Source: Sphingomonas sp. LT1P40 (GTDB taxonomy: Bacteria > Pseudomonadota > Alphaproteobacteria > Sphingomonadales > Sphingomonadaceae). Taken from it: a stretch of 64,000 bases of DNA. This document shows, piece by piece, positions 10,905 to 20,512 of this stretch (positions within the stretch are counted from its first letter, which is position 1; the number at the start of each line of letters is the position of its first letter). Both the position numbers and the translations under genes were made by a program. The notes beneath the pieces are model-generated. The model was not told where the DNA came from, ran no database searches, and saw nothing but the letters and a program-made list of their open reading frames with translations. Location: contig NZ_JAXOJT010000002.1 of the NCBI RefSeq assembly GCF_036663835.1, forward strand, positions 797,501-861,500, given 5' to 3'.

Positions 10905-12706
10905 AACATCTCCTCCCCCTGTTCCTGCTGGCTGCAGCCCTCCCCGCTGCCGGTCAGCAGGAAGCCATGCGCGCACGGCCAGCCGAGGCGGAAATCCTGT
11001 ATTTCATGCTGCCCGACCGGTTCGAGAATGGCGATCCGTCCAACGACAAGGGCGGTCTGAAGGGAGACCGGCTGACCCACGGCTTCGATCCTTCTCACAA
11101 GGGCTTTTTCCACGGCGGCGACCTGAAGGGGCTGGTGCAGCGGCTCGACTATATCCAGTCGCTGGGCGCAACCGCGATCTGGCTCGGCCCGATCTACAAG
11201 AACAAGGCGGTTCAGGGCGGCCCTGGCCAGGAATCGGCGGGCTATCACGGTTACTGGATTACCGATTTCACGCAGGTCGATCCGCATTTCGGCACCAATG
11301 ACGAGATGAAAGCGTTCGTCGACGCGGCGCATGCGCGCGGGATCAAGGTCTATCTCGACATCATCACCAACCATACCGCCGACGTGATCCAGTACCGCGA
11401 ATGCCCGGAAAGCGCGTGCGTGTATCGCAGCCGCGCCGACTATCCGTATCAGCGCAAAGGCGGGGTCAAGGGCACGACGATCAACGAGGGCTTTCTGGGC
11501 GATCAGGTGCAGGTCGCCGAGAATTTCGAGAAGCTGACCGACCCCAATTACGCCTATACGCCATGGGTTCCGGCGGCGGAAAAGAGCGTGAAGGTACCTG
11601 CCTGGCTGAACGATCCGATCTGGTACCACAATCGCGGCAACACGACCTTCAGAAACGAAAGTTCGACGATGGGCGACTTCGTCGGTCTCGACGATCTGAT
11701 GACCGAGAATCCGCGCGTGTTGCGGGGGTTCGTCGATATTTATGGGTCGTGGATCGACAAGTTCGGGATCGACGGCTTCCGCATCGATACTGCCCGCCAC
11801 GTCAATCCGGAATTCTGGCAGGGTTTCTCCACGGCGATGATCGAACGGGCAAAAGCGCGGGGCATCCCCAATTTCCACATCTTCGGCGAAGTTGCGAACG
11901 AAGGCGATGCCGGCGATCTGGCCGTCCATACGCGCGTCCACAAATTGCCCAGCGTGCTCGATTTCGGCTTTCGCGCTGCGGTTCAGCACACCGTTGCCGG
12001 GAGCAAGGGCACCGACACGCTTGCCGCATTGTTCGACCGCGACGCGTTGTATGAGGGTGGAGCGGAGGCGGCGCTGCGGCTGCCGACCTTCATCTCCAAC
12101 CACGATCATGGCCGTTTCTCGACCGATGTGCGGAAAGGCTTCCCCAAGGCTGGCGACGCCGAGCTGCTGGCACGCGTCCGGCTGGGCCATGCCATGCTGA
12201 TGCTATTGCGCGGGGTGCCGACGGTCTATTCGGGCGACGAACAGGGGTTCGTCGGCGACGGCAACGATCAGGATTCGCGTGAGGACATGTTCGCCAGCAA
12301 GGTCGCGGTCTATAACGACAACCGGCTGCTGGGTACGCGCAAGACCACTGCCGAGGCCAATTTCGACACCGCGCACCCGCTTTATGCCGAGATCGCCAAA
12401 CTGGCGACGGTACGGCGGGGCAGCGCCGCATTGTCGCGCGGGCGGCAGGTGACCCGCGCCTATGACGAGAAACCCGGCCTGTTCGCGGTATCGCGCTTCG
12501 ATCCGGCAACTGGCGGTGAGGTGCTGGTGGCGTTCAACACCAGCGACAAGCCGATTACGCGACAGGTCGAGGTCGAGGTCGGTGCGAAAACCTTCACCGC
12601 ACTGGTCGGCACTTGCTCACCGACCGCCGCCGCACCCGGTAGCGTCACGGTAACCTTGCCCGCATTCGGCTATGTCGCATGCGTCGCTGACGGAGGTGGC
12701 CGGTGA
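10901..12706 (+). CDS. Exported GH13 alpha-amylase-family enzyme
   Basis: A 601-residue glycoside hydrolase of the alpha-amylase clan, secreted by an N-terminal signal (MKHLLPLFLLAAALPAAG). GH13 conserved regions are readable: DIITNH, then the nucleophile D296 in GFRIDTARH, acid/base E330 in IFGEVANEG, and D402 in ISNHDHGR. It probably cuts starch-derived oligosaccharides in the periplasm. It overlaps the preceding gene by four bases and the next by three or four, so the block 9381-14328 is a tightly coupled operon. Confidence 0.93.
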   Translation: MKHLLPLFLLAAALPAAGQQEAMRARPAEAEILYFMLPDRFENGDPSNDKGGLKGDRLTHGFDPSHKGFFHGGDLKGLVQRLDYIQSLGATAIWLGPIYKNKAVQGGPGQESAGYHGYWITDFTQVDPHFGTNDEMKAFVDAAHARGIKVYLDIITNHTADVIQYRECPESACVYRSRADYPYQRKGGVKGTTINEGFLGDQVQVAENFEKLTDPNYAYTPWVPAAEKSVKVPAWLNDPIWYHNRGNTTFRNESSTMGDFVGLDDLMTENPRVLRGFVDIYGSWIDKFGIDGFRIDTARHVNPEFWQGFSTAMIERAKARGIPNFHIFGEVANEGDAGDLAVHTRVHKLPSVLDFGFRAAVQHTVAGSKGTDTLAALFDRDALYEGGAEAALRLPTFISNHDHGRFSTDVRKGFPKAGDAELLARVRLGHAMLMLLRGVPTVYSGDEQGFVGDGNDQDSREDMFASKVAVYNDNRLLGTRKTTAEANFDTAHPLYAEIAKLATVRRGSAALSRGRQVTRAYDEKPGLFAVSRFDPATGGEVLVAFNTSDKPITRQVEVEVGAKTFTALVGTCSPTAAAPGSVTVTLPAFGYVACVADGGGR

Positions 12707-14328
12707 ACGAGCTTTCGCCCGTGACCGCCGCCGACGCCGGAAACGAATGGTGGCGCGGTGCCGTCATCTATCAAATCTATCCGCGCAGCTTTGCCGATTC
12801 CAACGGCGACGGCATCGGCGACTTGCCCGGTATCACCGCGCGTCTCGATCATGTCGCGGCGCTGGGGGTGGATGCGATCTGGCTGTCGCCTTTCTTCACC
12901 TCGCCGATGCGCGATTTCGGCTATGATATTGCCGATTATTGCGGCGTCGATCCGATTTTTGGCACGCTCGCCGATTTCGACATACTGGTGGCGCGTGCGC
13001 ATACGCTGGGGCTGAAGGTCATCATCGACCAGGTCTATTCGCACACGTCCGACCAGCATCCGTGGTTTCAGGAAAGTCGGGTCAGCCGCGATAACCCCCG
13101 CGCCGACTGGTATGTCTGGGCCGATGCCAAGACGGACGGGTCGCCGCCCAACAACTGGCAATCGGTGTTCGGCGGCCCGGCCTGGACGTGGGATGCGCGG
13201 CGCGGCCAATATTACATGCACAATTTCCTGAGCGAGCAGCCCGATCTCGATATGCATAATCCGGCGGTGCAGGACGCGGCGCTGGCGGCGGCGCGCTTCT
13301 GGCTGGATCGCGGCGTCGATGGCTTCCGCATCGATGCGATCAACTTTGCGATGCACGATCCTGAATTGCGCGACAATCCGCCCGCGCCGGACACGGGGGC
13401 ACCGCGCACTCGCCCGTTCGATTTCCAGCAGCATGTCTATAATCAGAGCCATGCCGACATCCCCTTGTTCCTCGAACGGCATCGCGCGCTGACCGACAGC
13501 TATGGCGGGCGCTTCACCGTCGCCGAAGTCGGCGGGCCGACGCCCGAGGCGGAGATGCACGCCTTCACGCGCGGCGACGATCGCCTCAACAGTGCCTATG
13601 GCTTCGACTTTCTCTATGCCGACCGGCTGACCCCGGCGCTGGTGAGGAAAGCGGTCGAGACGTGGCCCGATTCCCCCGGCACCGGCTGGCCGAGCTGGGC
13701 ATTCGAGAATCACGACGCGCCGCGCGCCTTGTCGCGCTGGGTCGAGCCGGAACATGCGCAGGTATTCGCCGCGATGAAGATGTTGCTGCTGATGTGCCTG
13801 CGCGGCAATGCCATCCTGTTTCAGGGCGAGGAACTGGGGCTGACTCAGGTCAATATCCCGTTCGAGGCGCTGAAAGATCCCGAGGCGATCGCCAACTGGC
13901 CGCTGACGCTCAGCCGCGACGGGGTGCGCACGCCGATGCCGTGGCAGGCCGACGCGCCGAATCTGGGCTTTGGCGATGGCGAGCCATGGCTTCCGGCCGG
14001 GGCCGATCACGCCGCACTCGCGGTAGACCGCCAGACGGCGGCGAACGGCTCGCTGCTCAACCTCACGCGCGGCCTGATCGCGTTGCGCGCCACCAACCCG
14101 GCACTGCAGTCGGGCGCAATGGACGTCGAGACAGCGGACGATGCGCTGCTCGTCTTTACCCGTAACGGAGGCGGGCAGGCGTTGATCTGTGCGTTCAACC
14201 TGGGCAAGACGCCGCTGACATGGCATTCGGGTCAGCCGGACCGGTTCAGGCTGCTCACATCGGTGAATGGCGCTGCACCGGGATCTTTGCCACCCTGGTC
14301 GGGGTTGGTGCTCGAACAGATCGCCTGA
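12703..14328 (+). CDS. GH13 alpha-glucosidase (oligo-1,6-/maltodextrin type)
   Basis: A 541-residue cytoplasmic-type alpha-glucosidase without a signal peptide. It begins with the family signature WWRGAVIYQIYPRSFADSNGDG. Catalytic residues are D211 (GFRIDAINF), E275 (TVAEVGGP) and D338 (FENHDAPR). The start is GTG at 12703, preceded by GGAGG at 12692-12696 and overlapping the previous stop as GTGA. It likely releases glucose from maltose and maltodextrins after import by the MFS transporter. Confidence 0.93.
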   Translation: MNELSPVTAADAGNEWWRGAVIYQIYPRSFADSNGDGIGDLPGITARLDHVAALGVDAIWLSPFFTSPMRDFGYDIADYCGVDPIFGTLADFDILVARAHTLGLKVIIDQVYSHTSDQHPWFQESRVSRDNPRADWYVWADAKTDGSPPNNWQSVFGGPAWTWDARRGQYYMHNFLSEQPDLDMHNPAVQDAALAAARFWLDRGVDGFRIDAINFAMHDPELRDNPPAPDTGAPRTRPFDFQQHVYNQSHADIPLFLERHRALTDSYGGRFTVAEVGGPTPEAEMHAFTRGDDRLNSAYGFDFLYADRLTPALVRKAVETWPDSPGTGWPSWAFENHDAPRALSRWVEPEHAQVFAAMKMLLLMCLRGNAILFQGEELGLTQVNIPFEALKDPEAIANWPLTLSRDGVRTPMPWQADAPNLGFGDGEPWLPAGADHAALAVDRQTAANGSLLNLTRGLIALRATNPALQSGAMDVETADDALLVFTRNGGGQALICAFNLGKTPLTWHSGQPDRFRLLTSVNGAAPGSLPPWSGLVLEQIA

Positions 14329-14357
14329 ACATCCGGGCAAAAATGCAGGAGAGTGAT

Positions 14358-16415
14358 ATGCGGATGCTGATGGCGCTGACAGCGTTGACGTCGATGATGG
14401 CGGTTCCGGCGCTGGCGCAGGATGTCGCGCAGAATACCGGCCAGCAGGCGGGCGGTGCGACTGCGACGTCGCCGGACGGGCGCCTTCGCGTCACGCTGAG
14501 CGTCGATGGCGATGGTCGCCCGCATTATACGGTGACGCGCGACGGCAAGCCGTTGATAAATCCCTCACGGCTGGGCTTCATGCTCACCGATGCGCCCAAG
14601 CTGGAGCGCGGTTTCAAAATCGACAGCCAGACGGTCACCGCCAGCGACACCAGCTGGGAGCAGCCCTGGGGCGAGTGGAAAACGATCCGCGACAAGCACA
14701 CGCAATTGCGCGTGCGGCTGAAGGAATCGACCGCGATGGCGCGGGTGATGGACGTGGTGTTTCGCATTTTCGATGACGGGTTCGGCTTTCGCTACGAACT
14801 GCCTGACCAGAAGAATTTGCAGACCGCCAACATCGCCGATGAGCTGACCGAATTCGCACTGGCGCAGGACGGCACGGCGTGGTGGATTCCGGGGTCGGAA
14901 TGGAATCGCGACGAGTATATCTACAACACGACGAAGCTGTCCGACGTGCCGTTGGCGCATACGCCGCTGACGGTGAAGCTTGGCGACGGCACGCATATCG
15001 CGTTCCATGAGGCGGCCTTGGTCGATTATTCGGGCATGTGGCTGCAACGGACTGAGGGGACGAAGCTGAAGGCGGTGCTCCAGCCCGGCGCATTGGGGCC
15101 AAAGGTGATCCGCGGCACGCCGTTCGTAACGCCGTGGCGCACGATGATCGTCGCAAAGGATGCGGCGGGACTGTACGCCTCACACATCATGCTCAACCTG
15201 AACGAGCCCAACAAGCTGGGCGACGTCAGCTGGTTCAAGCCGTCCAAATATGTCGGCATCTGGTGGGAGATGCACCTCGACAAATCGACCTGGTCGACGG
15301 GGCCGAAGCACGGTGCGACCACCGCCAACACCAAGCGTTACATCGACTTCGCCGCCGCCAACGGTTTTCGCGGCGTGCTGGTCGAGGGGTGGAATGTCGG
15401 CTGGGACGGCAACTGGTTCGCCAATGGCAATGACTTCGATTTTGCCAAGCCGACACCGGATTTCAACATGGCTGAACTCTCCGCCTATGCGAAGAAAAAG
15501 GGTGTTCATCTGATCGGCCATCACGAGACCGGCGGATCGACCACGCATTACGAGAAGCAACTCGACAAAGCCTATGCCTATGCCGCGAAGAACGGGATCG
15601 AGGTGGTCAAGACCGGTTACGTCACCGATGCCGGACAGCTGGAGCGTGTGGGACCAAAAGGCGAGCCGCTGCGCGAATGGCATGATGGGCAGTATTCGTC
15701 GAACCACCATCTGAAGGTCGTGCTCGCCGCCGCGAAGCATAAGGTCGCGGTCAACACGCATGAGCCGATCAAAGACACCGGCCTGCGCCGCACCTATCCC
15801 AATTGGGTGAGCCGTGAAGGCGCGCGCGGGATGGAATATAATGGCTGGGGCGTTCCCAAGAACCCGCCCGAGCATGAGGCGATCATGGTGTTCACCCGGC
15901 TGCTGGCCGGGCCGATGGACTTCACCCCCGGCATGCTGAGCCTGGAGGGCAAGGGCGGAACGCCGATTCTGTCGACCCTCGCCAAGCAGCTGGCGCTGTA
16001 TGTCGTCTATTATTCGCCGGTGCAGATGGCGGCGGACTTGCCGGAGAATTACGCCAAATATCCGGGTCCGATGCAGTTCATCAAGGACGTACCCGCCGAC
16101 TGGTCCGACACCCGCGTCCTGTCCGCCGAGATCGGCGACCATGTCGTCTTTGCGCGCAAGGACCGGGCATCGGAGAACTGGTATCTGGGCGCGGTGGGCG
16201 ACGAGAAGGCGCGCAGCGTGACCGTGAAGCTCGACTTCCTCGATCCGGGCAAGCGTTACACCGCGCAAATCTATCGTGACGGGCCGGGCGCGGACTATCG
16301 CACTACCAAGCGCCATTCGATCACGATCGAGAGCAAGGCGGTTCGCGCCGGGCAGACGATGGAATTGCCGATGGGGCCGGGTGGCGGTGCGGCAATCCGT
16401 TTCGTCGCGCGGTAA
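14358..16415 (+). CDS. GH97 alpha-glucosidase (SusB-like)
   Basis: A 685-residue glycoside hydrolase family 97 protein. A signal peptide (MRMLMALTALTSMMAVPALAQ) directs it to the periplasm. The N-terminal super-sandwich (SPDGRLRVTLSVDGDGRPHY) and the catalytic barrel with VSREGARGMEYNGWG are typical of the family. ATG 14358 is preferred over 14343 because AGGAGAG is correctly spaced before it. It would hydrolyse alpha-glucans in the periplasm and complete the starch-degrading set. Confidence 0.92.
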   Translation: MRMLMALTALTSMMAVPALAQDVAQNTGQQAGGATATSPDGRLRVTLSVDGDGRPHYTVTRDGKPLINPSRLGFMLTDAPKLERGFKIDSQTVTASDTSWEQPWGEWKTIRDKHTQLRVRLKESTAMARVMDVVFRIFDDGFGFRYELPDQKNLQTANIADELTEFALAQDGTAWWIPGSEWNRDEYIYNTTKLSDVPLAHTPLTVKLGDGTHIAFHEAALVDYSGMWLQRTEGTKLKAVLQPGALGPKVIRGTPFVTPWRTMIVAKDAAGLYASHIMLNLNEPNKLGDVSWFKPSKYVGIWWEMHLDKSTWSTGPKHGATTANTKRYIDFAAANGFRGVLVEGWNVGWDGNWFANGNDFDFAKPTPDFNMAELSAYAKKKGVHLIGHHETGGSTTHYEKQLDKAYAYAAKNGIEVVKTGYVTDAGQLERVGPKGEPLREWHDGQYSSNHHLKVVLAAAKHKVAVNTHEPIKDTGLRRTYPNWVSREGARGMEYNGWGVPKNPPEHEAIMVFTRLLAGPMDFTPGMLSLEGKGGTPILSTLAKQLALYVVYYSPVQMAADLPENYAKYPGPMQFIKDVPADWSDTRVLSAEIGDHVVFARKDRASENWYLGAVGDEKARSVTVKLDFLDPGKRYTAQIYRDGPGADYRTTKRHSITIESKAVRAGQTMELPMGPGGGAAIRFVAR

Positions 16416-16488
16416 CTCGTTACGCCTGCAATCTTTTCACTTCGCGGAATGAAAATGGTGGCCTAGCATCGGTGCCTGACAGGAGGGC

Positions 16489-16962
16489 ATGATCTTGGCC
16501 ACCAACTTCCAGCTCAACGGCAAGCCCGCGACATTCGACGGCGATCCCGAAACCCCGTTGCTGTGGGTGTTGCGCGATCATCTGGGGCTGACCGGTACCA
16601 AATATGGCTGTGGCGTCGCGCAATGCGGGGCCTGCACCGTGCATCTGGAGGGGAAGAACCGGCGCTCCTGCGTGACCCCGGTCGGCACCATTGCGGGCAA
16701 AAGCGTGACCACGATCGAGGGCGCGAGCGGCAAGGTCGCCGAGGCGGTCAAGGCCGCCTGGGTCCAGATCGACGTGCCGCAATGCGGCTTTTGCCAGTCG
16801 GGGCAGGTGATGTCCGCGATCGGACTGCTGACCGCCAAGCCCAAGCCGAGCGATAGCGACATCGATAATGCGATGGCCGGCAATATCTGCCGCTGCGCGA
16901 CCTATGTCCGCATAAGACAGGCGATCAAGGATGCGGCGGGCGTGAAGGGGGTGCGGGCATGA
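16489..16962 (+). CDS. (2Fe-2S) subunit of a molybdenum hydroxylase (IorA type)
   Basis: A 157-residue electron-transfer subunit. It contains the plant-type 2Fe-2S cluster cysteines C41, C46, C49 and C61 and the second cluster cysteines C99, C102, C134 and C136, which is the standard xanthine-dehydrogenase-family pattern. AGGAGGG precedes the ATG. Its stop overlaps the start of the molybdopterin subunit. The family includes isoquinoline 1-oxidoreductase and aldehyde oxidoreductases; the real substrate cannot be read from sequence. Confidence 0.93.
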   Translation: MILATNFQLNGKPATFDGDPETPLLWVLRDHLGLTGTKYGCGVAQCGACTVHLEGKNRRSCVTPVGTIAGKSVTTIEGASGKVAEAVKAAWVQIDVPQCGFCQSGQVMSAIGLLTAKPKPSDSDIDNAMAGNICRCATYVRIRQAIKDAAGVKGVRA

Positions 16963-19091
16963 ACGCGATTGCCAACCGCCGCGCATTCCTGACCGGGACC
17001 GGCGCGCTGACCATCGGCATGGCATTGCCGCTAGGTGGTGCGAAGGCCGGCGCAGCACGCCGGCCACTCGCGCCCAACGCATTCGTTCGTGTCGACCACG
17101 ACAACAGCGTCACGATCATCGCCAAGCATATCGAGATGGGCCAGGGGCCATCGACCGGCGTCGCTACGATCATCGCCGACGAACTGGACGCCGACTGGGC
17201 GCAGGTCGAGGTGATGTTCGCTCCCGCCAACGACCCGCTTTACAAGAATCTGGCGTTTGGAACGATGGGGACCGGCGGGTCGAGCGCGATCGCCGAGAGC
17301 TGGATGCAGATGCGCATGGCGGGCGCTGCGGCGCGGGCGATGCTGGTCGAGGCGGCGGCGAAACGCTGGGGTGTTTCCGTCAGCGCCGTGACCGTGTCGA
17401 AGGGGGTGGTCAGCAGCGGCGTCAACAAGGCGAGTTTCGGCGAACTGGTGGCGGATGCGTCAAAACTGCCGGTGCCGCAGAATCCCGTGCTCAAGACGCC
17501 CGACAAATTCGTTTATATCGGCAAGACCTTCGCCAAGGTGGACAGCAAGGCCAAGACCGATGGGTCGGCGATGTTCACGATGGACGTGCGGCTGCCCGGC
17601 ATGGTCCACGCCGCCGTGCGCCGTCCCCCTGCTTTCGGCGCGACGGTGAAGAAGGTTGTCGACGGTGCGGCGCGGGCGATTCCCGGCGTGCTCGACGTGA
17701 AGCCGATCCCCAGCGGCGTGGCGGTCTATGCCCGCGACACCTGGACCGCACAGCGCGGCGCGGCGGCGCTGGAGGTCGACTGGGATCTGGCCAAGGCGGA
17801 GACGCGCTCGTCCGACGCGATGCTGGCCGAATATAGCGCGGCGGCGCGCACGCCGGGCAAACAGGCCGAAGCGCATGGCGACGCGGCCAAGGCGCTGGCG
17901 GCGGCGGCGAAGAAAATCGACGCGACCTATTATTTCCCGTTCCTCGCGCACGCGCCGATGGAAACGATGGATTATGTGATCGAGAAGAAGGGCGAAGGCA
18001 TCGCCGTTCATGCGGGCAGCCAGTTTCAGGTCGGCGAAATGAACGCGATCTGCGCCGTAGCGGGCGTCCCCTTCGCCAAGAGCGAACTAGTACAATATTA
18101 TGCCGGCGGCAGTTTCGGCCGCCGCGCGACGCCGGTGATGTTCGACGGGACCGAGGCGGCGGCGTGCGCGCGCGCCTATGGCTTTGCCGCGCCGGTCAAG
18201 GTGGTGGCGAGCCGCGAAAACGACCTGACCGGCGGCTTCTATCGCCCGATGACGGTGCATCGCGTGCAGGTCGGGCTGGATGCGGCGGGCGAGATCAGCG
18301 GCTGGGATCAGGTCGTTGCCGCCAAGTCGATCATGAAAGGCACGCCGTTCGAGGCGATGGGGATTCAAAACGGCATCGACGGCACGATGATCGAGGGCGC
18401 GAACCAATATGCGGTGCGCGACTTCCGGCTGGGCCAGCATTTGATGGAGACGCCGGTGCCGGTGTTGTGGTGGCGATCGGTCGGCCACACCACCACCGCC
18501 TTCGTCAAGGAAACGATCATCGACGAACTGCTGACAATGGCGGGCAAGGATCTGGTCGCGGGGCGGCTGGCGCTGCTCAAGGAGGCGCGGCTGAAAACTG
18601 TGCTGACCCGCGTCGCCGCAATGTCGGCTTTTGCCAAACCGCCGAAAAAGGGGCGTGCGAAGGGCATCGCGGTGCATGAAAGCTTCGGCAGCTATGTCGC
18701 GCAGGTCGCCGAGATTTCGGTCGGCGCGGACGGTCTGCCCAAGGTTCACAAGGTTTGGTGCGCGGTCGATTGCGGGATCGCGGTCAACCCCGACATCGTC
18801 CGCGCACAGATGGAGGGCGGGATCGGCTATGGGCTGGGCCATGCGCTCTATGGCGAGATCACGCTGGGCGAGGGCGGGCAGGTTCAGCAGACCAATTTCA
18901 ACACCTATCGATCGCTGCGGATCGGTGAGATGCCCGATATCGAAGTGGCGATCATCGACAGTCAGGAGAAACCGACCGGCGTCGGCGAACCCGGCGTCCC
19001 GCCGATCGCGCCCGCCGTCGCCAATGCGTGGCGCAAGCTGACCGGCAAGACGGTGCGCAGGCTCCCGTTCGCGCATGGAGATAACGCATGA
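16959..19091 (+). CDS. Molybdopterin-binding subunit of a periplasmic molybdenum hydroxylase (IorB type)
   Basis: A 710-residue catalytic subunit. A Tat signal [20 protein letters not shown] opens it, so the Mo-loaded enzyme and its Fe-S partner are exported folded. Features of the aldehyde-oxidase fold include GSFGRRA and the C-terminal segment [17 protein letters not shown] with the catalytic-glutamate region. It overlaps the Fe-S gene and the cytochrome gene by four bases on each side, giving a three-gene electron-transfer operon. Confidence 0.93.
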   Translation: MNAIANRRAFLTGTGALTIGMALPLGGAKAGAARRPLAPNAFVRVDHDNSVTIIAKHIEMGQGPSTGVATIIADELDADWAQVEVMFAPANDPLYKNLAFGTMGTGGSSAIAESWMQMRMAGAAARAMLVEAAAKRWGVSVSAVTVSKGVVSSGVNKASFGELVADASKLPVPQNPVLKTPDKFVYIGKTFAKVDSKAKTDGSAMFTMDVRLPGMVHAAVRRPPAFGATVKKVVDGAARAIPGVLDVKPIPSGVAVYARDTWTAQRGAAALEVDWDLAKAETRSSDAMLAEYSAAARTPGKQAEAHGDAAKALAAAAKKIDATYYFPFLAHAPMETMDYVIEKKGEGIAVHAGSQFQVGEMNAICAVAGVPFAKSELVQYYAGGSFGRRATPVMFDGTEAAACARAYGFAAPVKVVASRENDLTGGFYRPMTVHRVQVGLDAAGEISGWDQVVAAKSIMKGTPFEAMGIQNGIDGTMIEGANQYAVRDFRLGQHLMETPVPVLWWRSVGHTTTAFVKETIIDELLTMAGKDLVAGRLALLKEARLKTVLTRVAAMSAFAKPPKKGRAKGIAVHESFGSYVAQVAEISVGADGLPKVHKVWCAVDCGIAVNPDIVRAQMEGGIGYGLGHALYGEITLGEGGQVQQTNFNTYRSLRIGEMPDIEVAIIDSQEKPTGVGEPGVPPIAPAVANAWRKLTGKTVRRLPFAHGDNA

Positions 19092-19714
19092 ACATGCAAC
19101 GCTTGGGGTTCATCGCGCTCAGCGTTGCGGCGGTCGCGCTGCACGCAGCGGTCGTGGTCGCCAACCAGTCGGCGGCACCTGTCGGTCTGCAACCGGCCAG
19201 CGCCTTTGCCGCCATCGCCGACCCCGCCGCGCGCTCGGCGGCGATCTTCACCGAAATGGGCAAGGTGCTGACGCATCCGCGCTGCGTGAACTGTCACCCG
19301 CGCACCGACCGGCCGTTACAGGGCGATGCAGGCCTGGTGCATGTCACCCCGGTCACGCGCGGGCCGGAGGGCAAGGGCGCACCCGGCCTCGAATGTTCGA
19401 CCTGTCACGGCCCGCGTAACGTGGCGTTCGCCGACGGCAAGGGCAGCATTCCGGGTCATCCCTTGTGGCACCTCGCCCCCGCATCGATGGCATGGGAGGG
19501 CAAGTCGCTGCGCCAGATCTGCGAGCAGCTGAAGGACCGCAAGCGCAACGGCAACAAGACGCTGGCGCAAATCCACGAGCATAACGCGAGCGATACTTTA
19601 GTCGGATGGGGCTGGAATCCGGGGCCGGGCCGCACGCCCGTGCCGGGCACGCAGGCGCAATTCGGCGAGCTGACCAAGGCATGGATCGACAGCGGGGCGA
19701 AGTGCCCGGTTTAG
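19088..19714 (+). CDS. Diheme-type cytochrome c partner of the molybdenum hydroxylase
   Basis: A 208-residue exported or membrane-anchored protein with two heme c motifs, CVNCH and CSTCH, after an N-terminal hydrophobic helix. Its ATG overlaps the stop of the molybdopterin subunit. It probably carries electrons from the hydroxylase to the respiratory chain. Similar cytochromes accompany IorAB-like operons in sphingomonads. Confidence 0.86.
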   Translation: MNMQRLGFIALSVAAVALHAAVVVANQSAAPVGLQPASAFAAIADPAARSAAIFTEMGKVLTHPRCVNCHPRTDRPLQGDAGLVHVTPVTRGPEGKGAPGLECSTCHGPRNVAFADGKGSIPGHPLWHLAPASMAWEGKSLRQICEQLKDRKRNGNKTLAQIHEHNASDTLVGWGWNPGPGRTPVPGTQAQFGELTKAWIDSGAKCPV

Positions 19715-19758
19715 GGTGGCGCTGAGGGTTAAGCGTGACGGCATAACACTGATTTTCC

Positions 19759-19838
19759 GTCACCCCGGGCTTGACCCGGGGTCCCGCTGATGGCGACCGA
19801 TCGAAGAAGCGGGACCCCCGGGTCAAGCCCGGGGTGAC
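19759..19838. repeat. Long inverted repeat (REP-like palindrome)
   Basis: Two arms of about 30 bases, 19759-19788 and 19808-19838, are reverse complements except for one extra C, enclosing a 19-base loop. The arm core GGGCTTGACCCGGGGTCCCG resembles intergenic palindromes scattered through many alphaproteobacterial genomes. It lies between the convergent cytochrome and rhodanese genes, where it could also act as a bidirectional terminator. Confidence 0.8.
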
Positions 19839-19880
19839 ATTCGTTGGTTCAAGCTGAAGTCGTCATGCTCTAAGATCTCG

Positions 19881-20393
19881 CTACGCCTTAACCCACTCCA
19901 CCTTCGGATCGTTGAAATCGATCACATCGGCGAGTTCCCACACGTTGCGATAGCCATAGCCGACCAGGTTAATGAAGGTCTGGATGTTGAGCGCCAGCTG
20001 GCGGGACTTCATCGGCACCGGACGGACGCGGTTGGCGAAGTTGTTGTTGCAGTAGATCAGGATGCGGCGACCGGTGTCGGGGCCGATCGTCTCCGCCAGC
20101 GATTCCGCGTTGAAATCGGGGAGCGGAAGGTTGATCGCGCGCCGGATATGCCCCTCCCGAAACGCCGTTTCGGATCGGGCGTCGAGCAATAGCGTGCCGC
20201 GCGATGCCGCAGCCGATTTGAACCTGGTGAAAGGGAGCAAACGCACCTCGCGCAGTTCGCCGACCTCGACCGACAGGCGCTGAAACCCGTCATAATCGAT
20301 TTGCGGATTGATCGGCCCCTGAACGCGGCGTTGCGCCATCGCCGGTGCGGCGGCGGCAAGCCCAAGGGTGGTGAAGAATGAGCGGCGATCCAT
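19881..20393 (-). CDS. Exported rhodanese-like protein
   Basis: A 170-residue protein with a Tat-like signal (DRRSFFTTLGLAAAAPAMAQ) and one rhodanese domain (LLDARSETAFREGHIRRAINLP). The active-site cysteine is in ILIYCNNNF. The start is set at ATG 20393 because the twin-arginine signal begins there. It may act in periplasmic sulfur transfer; the substrate is unknown. It is divergent from the permease gene. Confidence 0.82.
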   Translation of the reverse strand: MDRRSFFTTLGLAAAAPAMAQRRVQGPINPQIDYDGFQRLSVEVGELREVRLLPFTRFKSAAASRGTLLLDARSETAFREGHIRRAINLPLPDFNAESLAETIGPDTGRRILIYCNNNFANRVRPVPMKSRQLALNIQTFINLVGYGYRNVWELADVIDFNDPKVEWVKA

Positions 20394-20512
20394 GGCGGCC
20401 TCCATTGCCAAAGCGAAACGATGATGCGCCGCGCCCGCTGTCTCCATCATGAACCGTTGACGGACCGCCGGGGGCGGCGCACCAATCGGGTCTGGCGAAC
20501 GGGGAGTGGATC

